From assembly GCA_027924645.1 (NCBI GenBank), contig BSBN01000809.1:41570001-41634000 (forward strand): a DNA stretch of 64,000 nucleotides, read 5' to 3'. Positions within the stretch are counted from its first letter, which is position 1; the number at the start of each line of letters is the position of its first letter. The translations under genes were made by a program, and so were the position numbers. The notes below the pieces were generated by a model, which saw only the letters and a program-made list of their open reading frames with translations, was not told the DNA's origin and did no database searches. Of the stretch, positions 1-11,486 are shown one piece after another. This stretch comes from Cunninghamia lanceolata (Eukaryota > Streptophyta > Pinopsida > Cupressales > Cupressaceae).

Positions 1-1014
1 GTCCTGATTCTTACTTCCGCAGAATTTGGCAATATGACTAGATCTATTGCAATTGTAGCAAACACAATTTCTTTGCATATTTGACTGATATCCTCTTGAT
101 CTACACTGATTAGCCATATGTCCCATTCTATTGCATGCAAAGCATCTACCATTAAATGAATTGTTCATTTGCATATTTCTGCACTCATGAGATTTGTGAC
201 CATACCTTTTGCATTTAAAACACTGTCCAGAGAAGGATGAATTAGTCTGGTTCATTCTTCTTCTGCACTGATTTGCTTTATGACCAAAGTTATTGCAGGT
301 GTGGCAGTATCCATTGAAGGATGGATATCTTTGAGCATTAGGTTGCCTTACAGGAGGTCTTCTAGGCCTTTTCCTTGGATTTCCTGATCCAGAGTTCTTC
401 TGACTGGATCCAAAGCTTTCACCTTTCTCATACCCCAAGCCTTGCTTGTCATCTACTCTCTTTTGGCTTTCCAGAAGAACTTCAAGCTGAGCAGAGCTTA
501 TCTTGAATTTCTCTTTCTATTCATATGTTGTTTGAAGATCCCTTTTTAGAGTGTCAATCTGATTTTCAAGTTGTTCTTCATTATCTCTAGCTCCTTCCAG
601 ATCAGATTCCAAATGCCTGATTATTCTATCCATTTTGTGGCAGTCTTCTGATTTCTCTTTGAGAGATTGTTTTTTATTATCTTCAGTTTTTCTCTTCTCT
701 TCAATTTCTTGGGTAAATTTCATAACCCCTAATTCCATTTCATGTCTTACCATAATGACCTCTTTTGATAGCTTCTCACATAATTTGTTCTTCTCATTCA
801 GATCTTCATTTGCATCATTGGCTTCATTCTGACTTCCTAATTGCTGAAGTAATTCCTTCCTCTTTTTCATAGAGATACTTAGTTTCTCCTTTAGTTCATT
901 TATGAAATCATCAGCTTGTTTGAGTCTTTCTCTTAAGTTATTGACTTCAAAGTGAGATTGTTCAAGATCATCTAAGGAAAACTGAAGTTGTTCCCTCATA
1001 CCATACATATCCAT
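1..1014 (-). pseudogene. Ty1/Copia gag fragment with coiled coil and four CCHC zinc knuckles
   Basis: This is a nucleocapsid-type gag, which would coat element RNA in virus-like particles. The first 165 codons (1014 down to 517) are rich in Glu, Lys, Leu and Gln in a heptad-like pattern, so I read a coiled coil. An in-frame TAG at 514-516 interrupts it, after which the frame continues through a basic linker into four consecutive CX2CX4HX4C knuckles between about 300 and 1. These begin with YCHTC, CFKC, CFAC and CYNC, and all ligands are present. The N-terminal helical gag domain normal for Copia is absent: the coiled coil starts only about 65 bp from the primer binding site. The rest of gag-pol lies beyond the left edge. 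The LTR and PBS immediately upstream on the minus strand support the assignment. Sirevirus-like ancestry is an inference from the multiple polypurine tracts nearby. Confidence 0.8.
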
Positions 1015-1061
1015 TGGAATTCCTAGATCTTCCTCAAGTTGTTAGGCTCTATTTGGAGGAA

Positions 1062-1079
1062 CTTGGCTCTGATACCAAT
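1062..1079 (-). promoter_or_regulatory. primer binding site (initiator tRNA-Met type) of Copia C0
   Basis: The minus strand reads TTGGTATCAGAGCC directly after the LTR end. TGGTATCAGAGC is the usual Copia PBS in plants, matching the 3' end of initiator tRNA-Met. It fixes the element's orientation and the LTR boundary. Confidence 0.9.
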
Positions 1080-2890
1080 TGTTGATAACTGAGAGGAGGG
1101 GAGGTGAATCAGTTATCTAAATTACTTCTACTTTCTGCTCTTCTTTAACAATTAGTGCAACATCAAATCATGTAAGTAAACATAACCATAAAAGCAGAAA
1201 TAACATCAATACATATAACACAATGATTTTGACATGGAAAACCATGTTAAGGGAAAAACCACGGGGTGACTAACCCAAGATTGTATTCTTTGCTAAAAGA
1301 ATAAGATAGTACAAAATGACACTTGCCAATTAGGGTTCATTGCTCGAGCACACTGCTCACAAGAGGCTCACTGTCTACAAGGTACAAGAAAGTAATAAGA
1401 TACTTGAACTGATGAGAAGCATCCACATATGCTGAAGTTTAGTTCCGGTTAGGCTCAATACACTGATCTGCTACACTTCATTCTTCCTCTTCTTTGGTGT
1501 TGCTATCCTGTCACATACCAGACCTATATTACTACTTTCACACTGCTCTCTTGCTTTTCTTCACACCACACAATAGACCACACACACCTTCATACCGAAA
1601 TTAATCCGGTATATATATCCACACCAAGGATTTCATCAACTTTCTAGTCGACATCTGGAATACTCAATATTTTCCCAAACTCAGATCTGTCGGCTGAATC
1701 CTTGCTTATCAAGTGATGCGTATCAAAGAGATGCTTATAGAAGTCATCAATCATGTCAGCCAATCATGAATGATCCCTTATGAAAATTTATTACCAACAA
1801 TATCTCATCCGGATTAAGGTCTGAAGCTCTGTCGGTCAGTTCTTCCTCAGTCTACTCTGCCAAATAGGAACCCAACACATAGGTGTTCATATCTTTTCAC
1901 TCTTACATCACCGGAGGCTCAATCTCTAGAATATATTAGTCATGGTACTCCTCTTGACTTTCCCAAGTCTGTACTTTACTGAGATACTTCCTCTAAGAGA
2001 TCCGGACCTGACTATCAGACCTTGCTACATGCTCTGTTCTTGCTTACCGGACCACAATACTCTTCAATCTAACTTTTGGTATAGACACACCATGTCCTGC
2101 GGATGTGTGGGATGGACTTTGTTGCCATCAATGACAACACTCATGAAGCCACAACGTGTCTCTTGCCAACAATACCAAGATTTAACATAATCTAGAGTAT
2201 TCCATGAATATCCTGAAACATCCTAAAATCCAACAAATTCCTCCACAACAACTTTCACCTATCGCACAACCTTATCCTATTTATCCAGTATACTTAACTA
2301 TCTCTATCATGCACTGTATCTCTAGAACTTAACTTTCGGAGCACCTTGAACCATGAATAACTTAAAAAGTAGAAAGATATGAACCTTATAAGCACACTTC
2401 CAGAACCACAAGATCTAAAACCACTTTGTGGAGAAATGCGGAGCAAAGACATTTCTCCCAGACACCTCTGCAACCCTCTACAAATCACAGTCTTCATACT
2501 AGTGAACACACCTCCCTCTTCACAACATTCTAGCATGCCAAATCCTGAATGTAGCATCTATAAACACCTCTAAACAACATATTGAAACCACATGAACAGA
2601 TCTTCAATATAAAAGAAATGCAGAGCAAAACTAGAACATTACTCTGTAACACAGAATGTCACTGCCAAACACTATTTTATTATTTTATCAAATTTTCTCA
2701 AAACCACTTGGAAACTAAGAATCAAAAACATATTATCACCATTTTCAACACTTCCTCATCATTAGAAATAGCATCCATGCAACACCAACTACTCATACTC
2801 TTGCAACATTTCTTACTCATACAGTTGACACCAATGACAACACAAGCTTGTTGACATCAATGACAACACTGACTGCACATACTTGCAACA
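1080..2890 (-). repeat. LTR of minus-strand Copia C0
   Basis: On the plus strand it begins TGTTGATAAC and ends CTTGCAACA, a 5-bp TGTTG/CAACA terminal inverted repeat, giving 1,811 bp. The low-coordinate side is flanked by the PBS and gag, and the high-coordinate side by polypurine tracts and RNase H. The part from about 2170 to 2890 is clearly homologous to the C1 LTR at about 44550-45263. The part near the PBS shares with the C2 LTR the motif ending in GGGAAAAACCACGGGGTGA. CCGG/CCGGT motifs recur at 1590-2060. Because internal sequence lies on both sides, this single LTR appears to be shared by two element bodies. Confidence 0.8.
1610..1618 (-). promoter_or_regulatory. candidate TATA box in C0 LTR
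   Basis: A TATATATAT run on the minus strand lies about 530 bp upstream of the LTR end that adjoins the PBS. This is comparable to the TATA positions in the C1 and C2 LTRs. It would drive minus-strand transcription into gag. Confidence 0.45.
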
Positions 2891-3290
2891 ATCTCCCCCT
2901 TTGTGATTGATGGCAACACATAATGTGAAAAACCATTAATACAATAGCATCCTCAATACTATGCTTCATACCAACTCTTTTCCCTTCTCTTTCTCTCCCC
3001 CTCAACTTGCTACTCTCTTCTTGACAATAGACTCTTTCCTTTTTCACACTGCTCTCTCTCTCCCTTTAACATCAATGGCCAAGAGCTTCATATCTTTTTT
3101 TCATTCTCACCTTTAGACAACTGCTCAAACTTGTACCTGCTCACAACTATTATGCAACATTTTTTTCTTTACGTCTCTTCACAGTCCCCCTTAGATACAA
3201 CCTACATTAGAACTTACTCCCCCTGACAGCAACACCAACATGACCACTACCTACTCCCCCTGAGAGGTGGCCACCAACATCAGTCCAGAA
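2891..3290 (-). promoter_or_regulatory. multiple polypurine tract zone of C0
   Basis: Read on the minus strand, AGGGGGAG-type tracts recur between the end of RNase H and the LTR, at about 2892, 2993, 3185, 3219 and 3253. Repeated PPTs upstream of the 3' LTR are a described hallmark of the Sirevirus lineage of Copia. The tract touching the LTR (2892) is the likely plus-strand primer. The rest of the zone shows no ORF. Confidence 0.7.
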
Positions 3291-3339
3291 TAAGGAATGA
3301 ATCTTGAAATTCACTAGACTGATGCATCTCCTTATGCAC

Positions 3340-3741
3340 CTAGTTCAAAGGAGGGGCAATAACCCCTAACTTCTCCCAGAGATACTCAGATGTATCTTTA
3401 GGAAGACCCTTGGTGAATATATCAGCAACCTAATCCTTTGTAGGCACATACACAAGCTTCACTTCATTCTCTGCAACCTTCTCTCTCAAAAAGTGATACT
3501 GGATTGATATATGTTTTCTCCTTTAGTGCATCACTGGATTCATTGAAATGTTAATAGCACTTGTATTATCACAAAAGATAGGAATAGGTTCATCATATAC
3601 AACTCTAATATCCTTCAAGATTTTCCTCATCCACAAAACTTTTGTGCAACAAGATGTTGCTGCAATGTATTTTTCCTCTACAGTAGACACAGATACTGAA
3701 TCTTGCTTCTTACTTAACCATGACACCACTCTACCATATAT
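3340..3741 (-). pseudogene. Copia RNase H C-terminal part (C0), cut by Gypsy G1
   Basis: The minus strand encodes the end of a Copia pol. It shows VSWLSKKQDSVSVSTVEEKY, the counterpart of the usual SWxSKKQxxVSxSSxEAEY, followed by the FCDNTSAI and FTKGLPK motifs. It terminates at 3340. In-frame stops occur after NPVMH and at the KD(stop)VADIF position, where the C1 copy still has CAG. The 5' side is broken at 3741, where the G1 LTR begins. The RT and the rest of RNase H resume at 22983-23530. Confidence 0.85.
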
Positions 3742-3995
3742 TGTCCTCAAAACAAGTTGAGCTCATTTTATAGGACAATCTCTACGAAACGAGTCCTTTT
3801 CGTAGCCTATAGATGCTGAGCACACAAATCGAGGCAAGATCCTCTTGACCACGTGCGTAGTCCTCTGCTTTGGAAGATCTTTTGAATATTATTTTGGTTC
3901 AGATCCTCAAAGTTTGGGTTTTTGAATCAATTATCAAATTGGTCAAATTTAGTTTTTAGTGTGTTTTAAAAAGTGTTAGTTTTTATTTTGCATCC

Positions 3996-5137
3996 CATGC
4001 AAGGGCAGCAAAATTCACCACCCTTACATGGGCGTTTATTTTCATAAATTGCAAAGGCGAAAAAATTTGCCACCTATGCAATTTTACTTTTGTGGACATG
4101 CAAGTGCAAGGGCAGAAAATTTCACCACCCCTGCATGTTTGATCGTTTAAAAGCCCCAGTGCATAGCCGGTGAATTTCACCGCCCATGCATGTTGAGTTA
4201 AACCTGAGTACAATTAATGCACTTTGTGTGAAGTTTTAATGAAGGAGATTTATATATTTTTGTTTTGTTTTTCAATTTACCTCCATTTTTCTCCTCATTA
4301 TCCTCCTACATGCATGGTCCAACCCTAAGAATGTCTTGTTAGCATCTATCTACTTTAATTTTAGTTGTTTTCAGTTGGATTTCCATCGCCATTATCAGGT
4401 AGTTTTTCGACTAATCTTCCTTTTGTTTTTTTTCTTTGTTCTATCAAAAATGTTTTGTGATTTCATTAAACTACTTTGTTTTATATCTTGTTTTGATAAT
4501 ATTACCATTTGTAAATCATTTGTTTTGGTTTCAGTGAGTATGGCGACTAGCGCCACTGTTCATAGTTACCATTTCCATTTTACAAACCCTGGTTTCTTAA
4601 GGGTGCTGCGTCGTGTTGGCAGAGAACTCGCCTCCCATGATTTTATTTATATCAAACCCTAATTCTCATCACAAGTGTTATGATTTATGTGTCTTTCATT
4701 AACAGTCATGCTTTTCTTTTTACATTTTTGAGTTTTGTGTTTTTTCATTACTTTACCCTATATGTAGGGGCGGCAAATTTCACCACACCAGCACAAACAA
4801 AGACCTTGCAAGATCTACCTCATGTAAGGGCGCCAAAATTCACCACCCCTACATGATCAACATTTTAAATGTTAAAATGCATCATAAATACATCATCGGC
4901 ATCTTTTGCCATCCCAACATATCAAAATAAACCAAGCCAAAAATGCACTAACGGCAAGATTTACCGCTTCAACTCTTGGACAATTCGCTTTTCCCAAACA
5001 TATGAAAGCAGTACTTTTTGCCATTTTGACATCCTTTGCATTACCAATATGCAGGGGCGGCAAATTTTGCTACCCCTACACATTGTTCAAAATAGCCCTC
5101 ATATGCAAGGGCGACAAAATTTGCCGCTCGTGCATAT
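3996..5137 (+). repeat. cluster of about eight imperfect palindromic units in G1 U3
   Basis: Units of 31-41 nt occur at about 3996-4030, 4048-4082, 4097-4137, 4159-4191, 4760-4793, 4821-4855, 5049-5082 and 5101-5137. Each has a core like GGCGGCAAATTTNGCCGCC between arms such as ATGCAGGGG and CCCCTGCAT. Spacers between units are unrelated. The GGCGGCAAA core resembles but does not exactly match plant E2F sites. A regulatory role is inference. Confidence 0.75.
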
Positions 5138-5414
5138 TTCCCTGAAATTTTTCTAACTACGAAGAAATTTCAAAATCTCAAACTGAGCCCACTTTCATCC
5201 AAATTTTTAGCTTGCTTGCTTTGTAGCCATTTTAAGCTCGCCTTTTCAATCATGATCGATAATATGTAGTTTTCCCTAATTAGATATTTTTCCCCTAACT
5301 ACATCATCTTGACTTTTCAAATGCAGTTTCTTCTACAAGGTGTGCTCTATTCATCAACATCCTTCTGGTGTCATTCTTCCAAATATCTTACAGTCTCCAA
5401 AGAAGGCAAAGGCA

Positions 5415-8400
5415 ATGAACTACAAATACCAAGGAGTGTTCTCAATCACCTTAGTTACCTTGAATGTTGATGATATTCGGGACTGAAGATTGGCCATGTA
5501 GATATGGCTGAGTTTGTAGAGAGGACTAAGTCAGATAACCCTAGTCCTTTGATGAAAAAGATTGTTGCTAGCAACATTCACCTGGTATCATCATTACTAG
5601 TGGCAGCTCATAATACATAGTTTGTTCTTCAGTGTGCTCATTTCTATAACAAAGACACTAGGGCAGTGGTGGATGCAAATGGCAATGTGATCATAAGACT
5701 GGACCCAAAGTTCATTGATAAAGTTTTCATGTGTCCCGCTTTGTTGAGGTTGTGAAACTTGATTTTACTGTTGCCCAGCAAGAATATGATAAGAATACTG
5801 AGAAGGCCAAAAGGATAATTAACACTAAGTGGCTTAAGACTCCAAGGCCAAACTTGTCTAGGTGGCCAAGGAGCTTTCCTTGAAGTGATTTTTTTGAAGA
5901 AGTAGGATATCTAATAACTCTTCTCAATAGGATAAGGGGATTGGCTTCTTCTTCACTTTTTCATGAATGGATGTATCCTTCCATTAAGATTATACTTCAG
6001 GGCAAATAGGCCATCTTTTGGGGTGAACAAATCAGCAATGCTCTCCATGAGCAATTGACTAAGGTATCCACTACTTTAAAGTTCTATATGACTTCCTATC
6101 TTGTGTATATAGCAACCTCAATGAGGATCTTTTCTGGCTTGACATCTGAAGGAGATAGGAGGGTGGTTCCTGTGTATCAATATTATCCTCAGCTCACATT
6201 GAAGGGTTCCATCCATCACTTCAGGAGGGTAAATGATGCCTTCTTTGCAGTGTTCCTATGTCTTTTTGATCCTCAATTAGAATAGAGAAGAGTTTCAGAT
6301 GAGGCTTGGTCAGTTGTGAATGGTTTCGGGTGTATGTTCTTATAGTTTCAAAAATTTTCATATCTAAGGGTTGGCTTTTTCTAAGGTTATCCTTACATGT
6401 TGCCGAGATTTCCTTCGGATAAACTTGTTCTGATGGAATTGTGTAGACAAATGATTGTCGTGCATAATAAACAAATGGAGCTTAAGAAACCAGGATTTAG
6501 GTTTCCAGTTGAAATTAGCAGATACTCAGTATCAAGTGCAGCAAAGGTCAGAGCAATGGAGACTGCGATGCAGTTGGTGACCATGAAGCAATTCAAACGA
6601 AGACAAAAGTTTGATTATAGGGGTGTAAAAGATAAGATCAAAAGAAAGAGTCAATTTTATGAGCCAATGGTTGAAGACATTTGGATTGATCTGAGGACCG
6701 AGGAGGAAATTAGAAAACTAGATTATAGCAAGCTATCTCTAGATCAAATTAAGTATTTAGGCTTAGCTAATATTCCTAAAGATATGGTGGATGATGAAGA
6801 GTTGGTTGATCCTAAGTACAATAATCAGTAGATTGCTAATTCTCCTCTCCCCCCTATTCAATGGTCCCAAAGGAATTGACTTCCTTAAGGAAGAGGTTCG
6901 AACCTATGTTAGCTAACACAAACTTGTGGCTCCAAAGCAGAGGCATACCATTGAAGGATTTTGTAACTGGATCCGAAGAAGAGGTTTTAGAGAAAACTGG
7001 TAAATAGGTTGAATGGAGAACAAAGAATAAAAGTGATACTCCAGGTACGTCCAAGGTTTCCAAACCAAGGATCAAATTTGTGTCTAAGGGAAAAAATTCC
7101 AAGGTCACAGAGAAAGAGTCTGAGGTAAGAGCAATGGAAGTTGAGGAACAGAGGGCTGGTGAGCCATCTACTGAAGAAATGGAGCTTGAAGATAAGTCTT
7201 CAGAGGAACAGAGGGATGAACAAGAGAAAGAGATAGCAGATGCTCAAGAAGGTTTGCAAGATGAAGTTATGTCTCCATAGAAGGATGTACCATAAGAGAC
7301 CGAAACCCCTTCTCCTTTGCCCAGTGTATATGTTTCAGTTCCTTTGTCTATTTTCCCTACTATTCTAGTTTCACCCATCAACATTCCATCTTCTGAGTCT
7401 CCATCATCCTCGAGGACAATTTTTGATAATCCTCAAGTTTCTTTTGATAATGTTCTCTATTCTTCAAGCTCAATTCCTAGTTTGTCTTCATCATCTTTTG
7501 ACATTGGAGATTCTTCCATTTTTTATCAGTTTGTTTTGGGATCTAAGCAAGTTTCAAATGTGGATGTATCAGGTGTTGTGTTTATTGATACTCCTCCTAT
7601 TGTTTCTACTTCAAGTATCGGTGCAATCCCTACTACACCAACAATGGAACCTGATCCAAATGTAAGTACCTCTGTGCTCCCTCCATGGCTATCAGCTTAT
7701 ACACCCAAGAGAAAGAAACAAGCCATCTCCCCAGATGATTTTGATTTTGGTAAACTCATGTTAGTCAAGGCTAAGACTCAAAAGAAACCTAAAACACTTT
7801 CTCATGTGCTAGAAGATAAGGGGCACAAATTTGTGGAGATTGCTAAACCCCTGCAAGATGCCACCATTGAGAATTTCAGTATGAATGATTATTCTATTTC
7901 TAGAATTGAACTTGGCAAAATCACACATGAGAGTGCAAAAGTTGATATGCAATCTGCACTAGATTCTTTGATTCAAACGTTTGATAAAGAAAAGGAAATG
8001 AAGGATTATTATAAGGCAATGGCAGAACAATTGACTACAGTGGTAAGAAAGATCACCTTGACTTTTGAATCAGTAACTCTTGAAGCTGTTTCTGTAGAAG
8101 ACCCTATCATTCAGAATGTTGAAAAGACTCATCTCAAAGGAAAGGTGGTTGACGAATATTTGGAAAAGATGTGTGCATAGGGAGTATCTCTTCTTACAAA
8201 TGTAGCTGAGAAGACAGGTAAAATGGAAAAGGTCAGAGTAGAGCTCAATGATTTGGTTGACACTATTTCTCACGATATTGAGCATTTGGATCAAAGCTAT
8301 GATAAATGGACAGAAATGAGGAAATTGAAAATGAATGCTTTGATATTAATTGGTTTTATTCCAAATTAGGATTCATACACAGAGATTAAGGAAGCGTTGA

Positions 8401-8825
8401 CTTATCGGAGCAATGATTTAAAGGATTTGATCAAGGATCTAGAAACTGCCATGGAGCTGAGTGACCAAAGTGATGTTAGTCTCTTACATAAGTTGGAGGA
8501 GCTTCCGTACAATTTGGTATCAAAGGATAATCAATTTCTTCCTATGGATGAGATGATCCAAGAGTTTGAGAACATATTTCAGAAGGAATTTGTAGATAAA
8601 ACCTTTTCAGTCTCTTTTATGGATAATATTTTGGACAATCAGTTAACTTTGGATAACCTAAAGGCCAAGTTAACTAGTCATGCTAAAGAAATCACAATAG
8701 TAAGGGATGCGATATTCAGGGCCTGGATGATTTTTAGGAACACTGTCAGTCCAGACAGTTTGGGGATGCAAGCTGCATTTACCATGTATGATGCCCATTT
8801 GAAGAAAGAAGGTAGTGCAAGTTGA
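5415..8825 (+). pseudogene. U3-encoded accessory ORF of G1, 5' LTR copy (decayed)
   Basis: This is the 5' LTR copy of the long frame described at 18581. From MNYKYQG at 5415 the coding pattern runs to TGA at 8823-8825. Blocks include an N-terminal globular region (to about 6290), a central basic region (6397-6831), an acidic Glu-rich stretch (7080-7280), a Ser/Pro/Thr-rich region (7317-7700) and a Lys/Glu-rich C-terminal part with coiled-coil character (7900-8825). The upstream ATG used in the other copy is ATA here. Stops occur, for example, at 7278 and 8367, where the sister LTR has CAG. A few small frameshifts are present near 5480 and 5740. Function is unknown and no enzymatic motif is recognised. 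Confidence 0.7.
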
Positions 8826-9019
8826 AGCAGCTTTTCATAACTTAGTTTATTTTCTATTTTTCATATGTACTTTTGAAATAGTTTTGGACATATTTACATG
8901 TACTTTTCTCATATGTAATTACATGTAAAAACATAGGAAGTCCCAAGTCAATAAGGACTCTTTATTTTGAGTAAGTCAAAGTAGTTAGGTTTTTCCTAAA
9001 TTTTCTCAAGGCCTCTCCT

Positions 9020-9027
9020 TATAAATA
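9020..9027 (+). promoter_or_regulatory. TATA box of G1 5' LTR
   Basis: TATAAATA lies in a conserved context preceded by GGCCTCTCC and followed by AAGAGGGCCTC. It is 755 bp before the LTR end and identical in the other LTR (22220). Transcription would start about 30 bp downstream, which places the accessory ORF in U3. Confidence 0.65.
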
Positions 9028-9782
9028 AAGAGGGCCTCTATTGTAATTATCTATCTTTTTATCTATTGCAAAGAAACTCTGCCTAATTGGAAAACATATC
9101 AAGAATTTGAGCTTTTCATGTTTATCAAGATTTCAAGTGAATATCAATATAAGCAAGCAGTTTGAGTATCAAACTTTGAGTTGAATCATATTGTTTTATG
9201 ATATCAGTGTTCTTATGTCATTGGTGTTATATTATATTGAATCATTTCTGGAATCGTGGAATTTTATTAAAAATTGAGAGAAGTGTTCTTGTTTTGGTTA
9301 AATAGACTTTGCGCTATTTTCTCATTGTGGGAGTTTGTGTTTACATTTGTGAGAATAGAATTATTTAAAGACTTTGTTTTGTAAACTATTGTGTTCAATC
9401 GAGTTATATCATGTTGGATGAGAGTGGAGACTTTGAGCTACATTTGTATTCAATCAAATTTATTTGTGGGAAGTAAGTCAAGCAATAGAAGACTTTGTGT
9501 TTCTATGGTTTGTCTTGGTTCATAAGTTAATAAATATCATTTCTGTTGAAATTATCATTTTGAAAAGGAAAACATCTATTCTGAAAAAAGAGAATAGGAT
9601 GCAATGAAAACATCCCAAGTATAGTTTTAGTTCATATAAGTGTTAAGAATTGTTTGTTAGAGAGAAATCATTATCTAGAGGGAACCTCCCCTTGCTAAGA
9701 GGAGAGACTCTATCTCATTATAGTTGTGGCAATATAACCATTTTGCCATTAGTTAGCTAAACGACAAAATATTCACCCAACA

Positions 9783-9807
9783 GTTTTTTGGCAACTCTAC
9801 TGGGGAA
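9783..9807 (+). promoter_or_regulatory. primer binding site of G1
   Basis: TTTTTTGGCAACTCTACTGG directly follows the LTR's terminal CA. G2 has the matching TTTTTGGTGACTCTATTGG at its 5' LTR edge. The TTTTGGCGACTCNGCTGGGG pattern is common as a PBS in plant Gypsy elements of the Tat/Athila group. The exact tRNA was not determined. Confidence 0.75.
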
Positions 9808-9993
9808 GAACACGCAACTTGGAGCCTCACACTTTGAGTTGAAGCATTTCATCCTCGTCCATTGTTTTAAGTTGTTCCCAAATCTTTGTTTAGTACATTG
9901 AACCTGGTAGACTCAAGGTATACAAGAAGTAAGAGAGCTCAAGGAATTTTTGACCCTGTTTTTGAGTTAATGCAGTAAAATAACTTTGGTCTT

Positions 9994-11470
9994 TTGCCTC
10001 CAAAACCTCGGCTTCAGCGAACAAGAAGTTTTCCTCCTACCAATGCTAGGTCCCCTATACCAAGTGAAGTTTCCAGTCCAAATACAAACAAATTTTTATC
10101 TATTCAAGCTCCACAAAGGTTTGTCATCCCACCTTTCAATCAGCGCATAATGGCAGTTCAAGGCTCGTGGGGTAATACTTTTGGACCTCTCAATTTGACA
10201 CCACCACTGCATGACCTACCATGTAGTTCAAGGAAGAATTTTCCAAAATTCTATGGTGATGGGAAAGTTCATCCTAATGAACACATTGTAGCTTTTTGCA
10301 TAGCTTGTGGTGTGCTAGGGGTGGAACATGAAGATGTAGCTATGAGACTTTTTGTAGAAACACTTCAAGGTGCTGCTGCAGATTGGTTCTACCACCTTCA
10401 AGCCCAAACCATAACCAATTGGAATACTCTCAAAACCAAGTTTGAAGCTAGGTTTAAACCCATGGAAGATGCACATGCTTTGTTAGCATGGCTCTGACAC
10501 AGATGAAGAAAGAACCACATGAGCCCATGTAGGATTTCATTGCTAAATTCAATAAGTTGACAAATAGGATTCCAGCAACCACCCAACCAATGGCAGAAAA
10601 TCTGAAATGTTTCTTCATCAACACTCAGCTACCTAAGGTAAGTTTCTTGTTAAGGTGAGCTACTCATACTGACCTTCCTTTAGCTCAAAGATTAGCTACA
10701 GAAGTTGAAGATGATCTTATCTTGGTAGGTAAGATAAGAAGGGATTCAAACAGAAATAGAGGTCATCCCTCTACTGAGCAATCATCCACAAGCATCATGG
10801 ATCCTGTGGTGCAAAAGTTGGCAAATGAGTTGCTAGCTTTGAAAAAGAAAATTTCTCAGGGTATGTCTACTCCTCCTTATCGAGACATACCAAGGAGGAC
10901 TTTCCCTAATAATTTATATCAAGGCAATGCTACAAGAAATCAAGGGCAACAAAATCGTCTTCCGCCAACTCAGGGGAAGCTTGCCATTGAAGCACCATCA
11001 GTCAACTTAGTAGTTGGCTATTATGAAGTGGAACAAGATAATTATTTCCAACCTGATTTCGATCAGGAAAATAATGCTGATCTTTTTACAAAAGGAGAAG
11101 AAGGATTAGTTGGTGACTCTACTATTAGGTTTCTAAACTACCAAGACGAAGCAGAAAGAGAAGAAGATGTATATGGTGAAGCATATGTTGTTTTCACCAA
11201 GTCTCAAAATCAATCAAATCAGCAGGTGGCTTAAAAAGGAAAGTCAAGAGAAGATCCTCAACCTATGATTTCAATTGCCAAATGGGGAACTCCATTGCCT
11301 TTTCAATCAAAAGACCAGGTTATCAGTAAACAAGTAAGTTCTACTACTATTCATGTTTCTTCTACTTCTGTTCCTCATACCAGTACTACCCCAACTAAAC
11401 CCCAGAATGATGGATTTCCTACCTCTGTATCTAATTCGTTTCATCTCTTTGGCATAATAGATCATGCTAG
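9994..11470 (+). pseudogene. G1 gag
   Basis: The frame starts near 9994 without a clear ATG, with a basic Pro/Arg-rich N-terminus. A Retrotrans_gag (PF03732-type) core follows, containing FPKFYGDGKVHPNEH, a GAAADWFYHL block and a LKTKFEARF block. A frameshift near 10494 moves the rest to another frame, beginning LTQMKKEPHEPM and interrupted by TAG. A Gln/Pro-rich tail follows to about 11470. There is no CCHC knuckle. The G2 gag aligns along its length, including GDGKV, HINAF, GAAKWFQHL and the HALLAQLTQMKKE block. It would form the particle core. Confidence 0.75.
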
Positions 11471-11486
11471 GAAAACCAAAATCTAG

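Larger units (their letters stand above)
3742..9782 (+). repeat. 5' LTR of G1 (6,041 bp)
   Basis: It begins TGTCCTCAAAAC and ends CACCCAACA, immediately followed by the PBS. Within it, in order, are a cluster of palindromic units (3996-5137), a long decayed ORF (5415-8825), a TATA box (9020) and about 750 bp of R/U5-like sequence without ORFs. Because the TATA lies near the 3' end, roughly 5.3 kb of this LTR is U3, which is exceptionally long. Confidence 0.85.

Noticed and set aside
635..832. Plus-strand ORF opposite the Copia gag
   Set aside because: It is the antisense shadow of the coiled-coil gag frame. The same applies to most short ORFs opposite RT, integrase and the U3 genes.
1062..1079. 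tRNA gene fragment
   Set aside because: It is only the 18-nt primer binding site matching a tRNA 3' end; no tRNA body is present. The same applies at 9783, 36962 and 63443.
3996..5137. CRISPR-like array
   Set aside because: The palindromic units vary in length and sequence, spacing is irregular, the sequence is a plant LTR and no cas genes exist.
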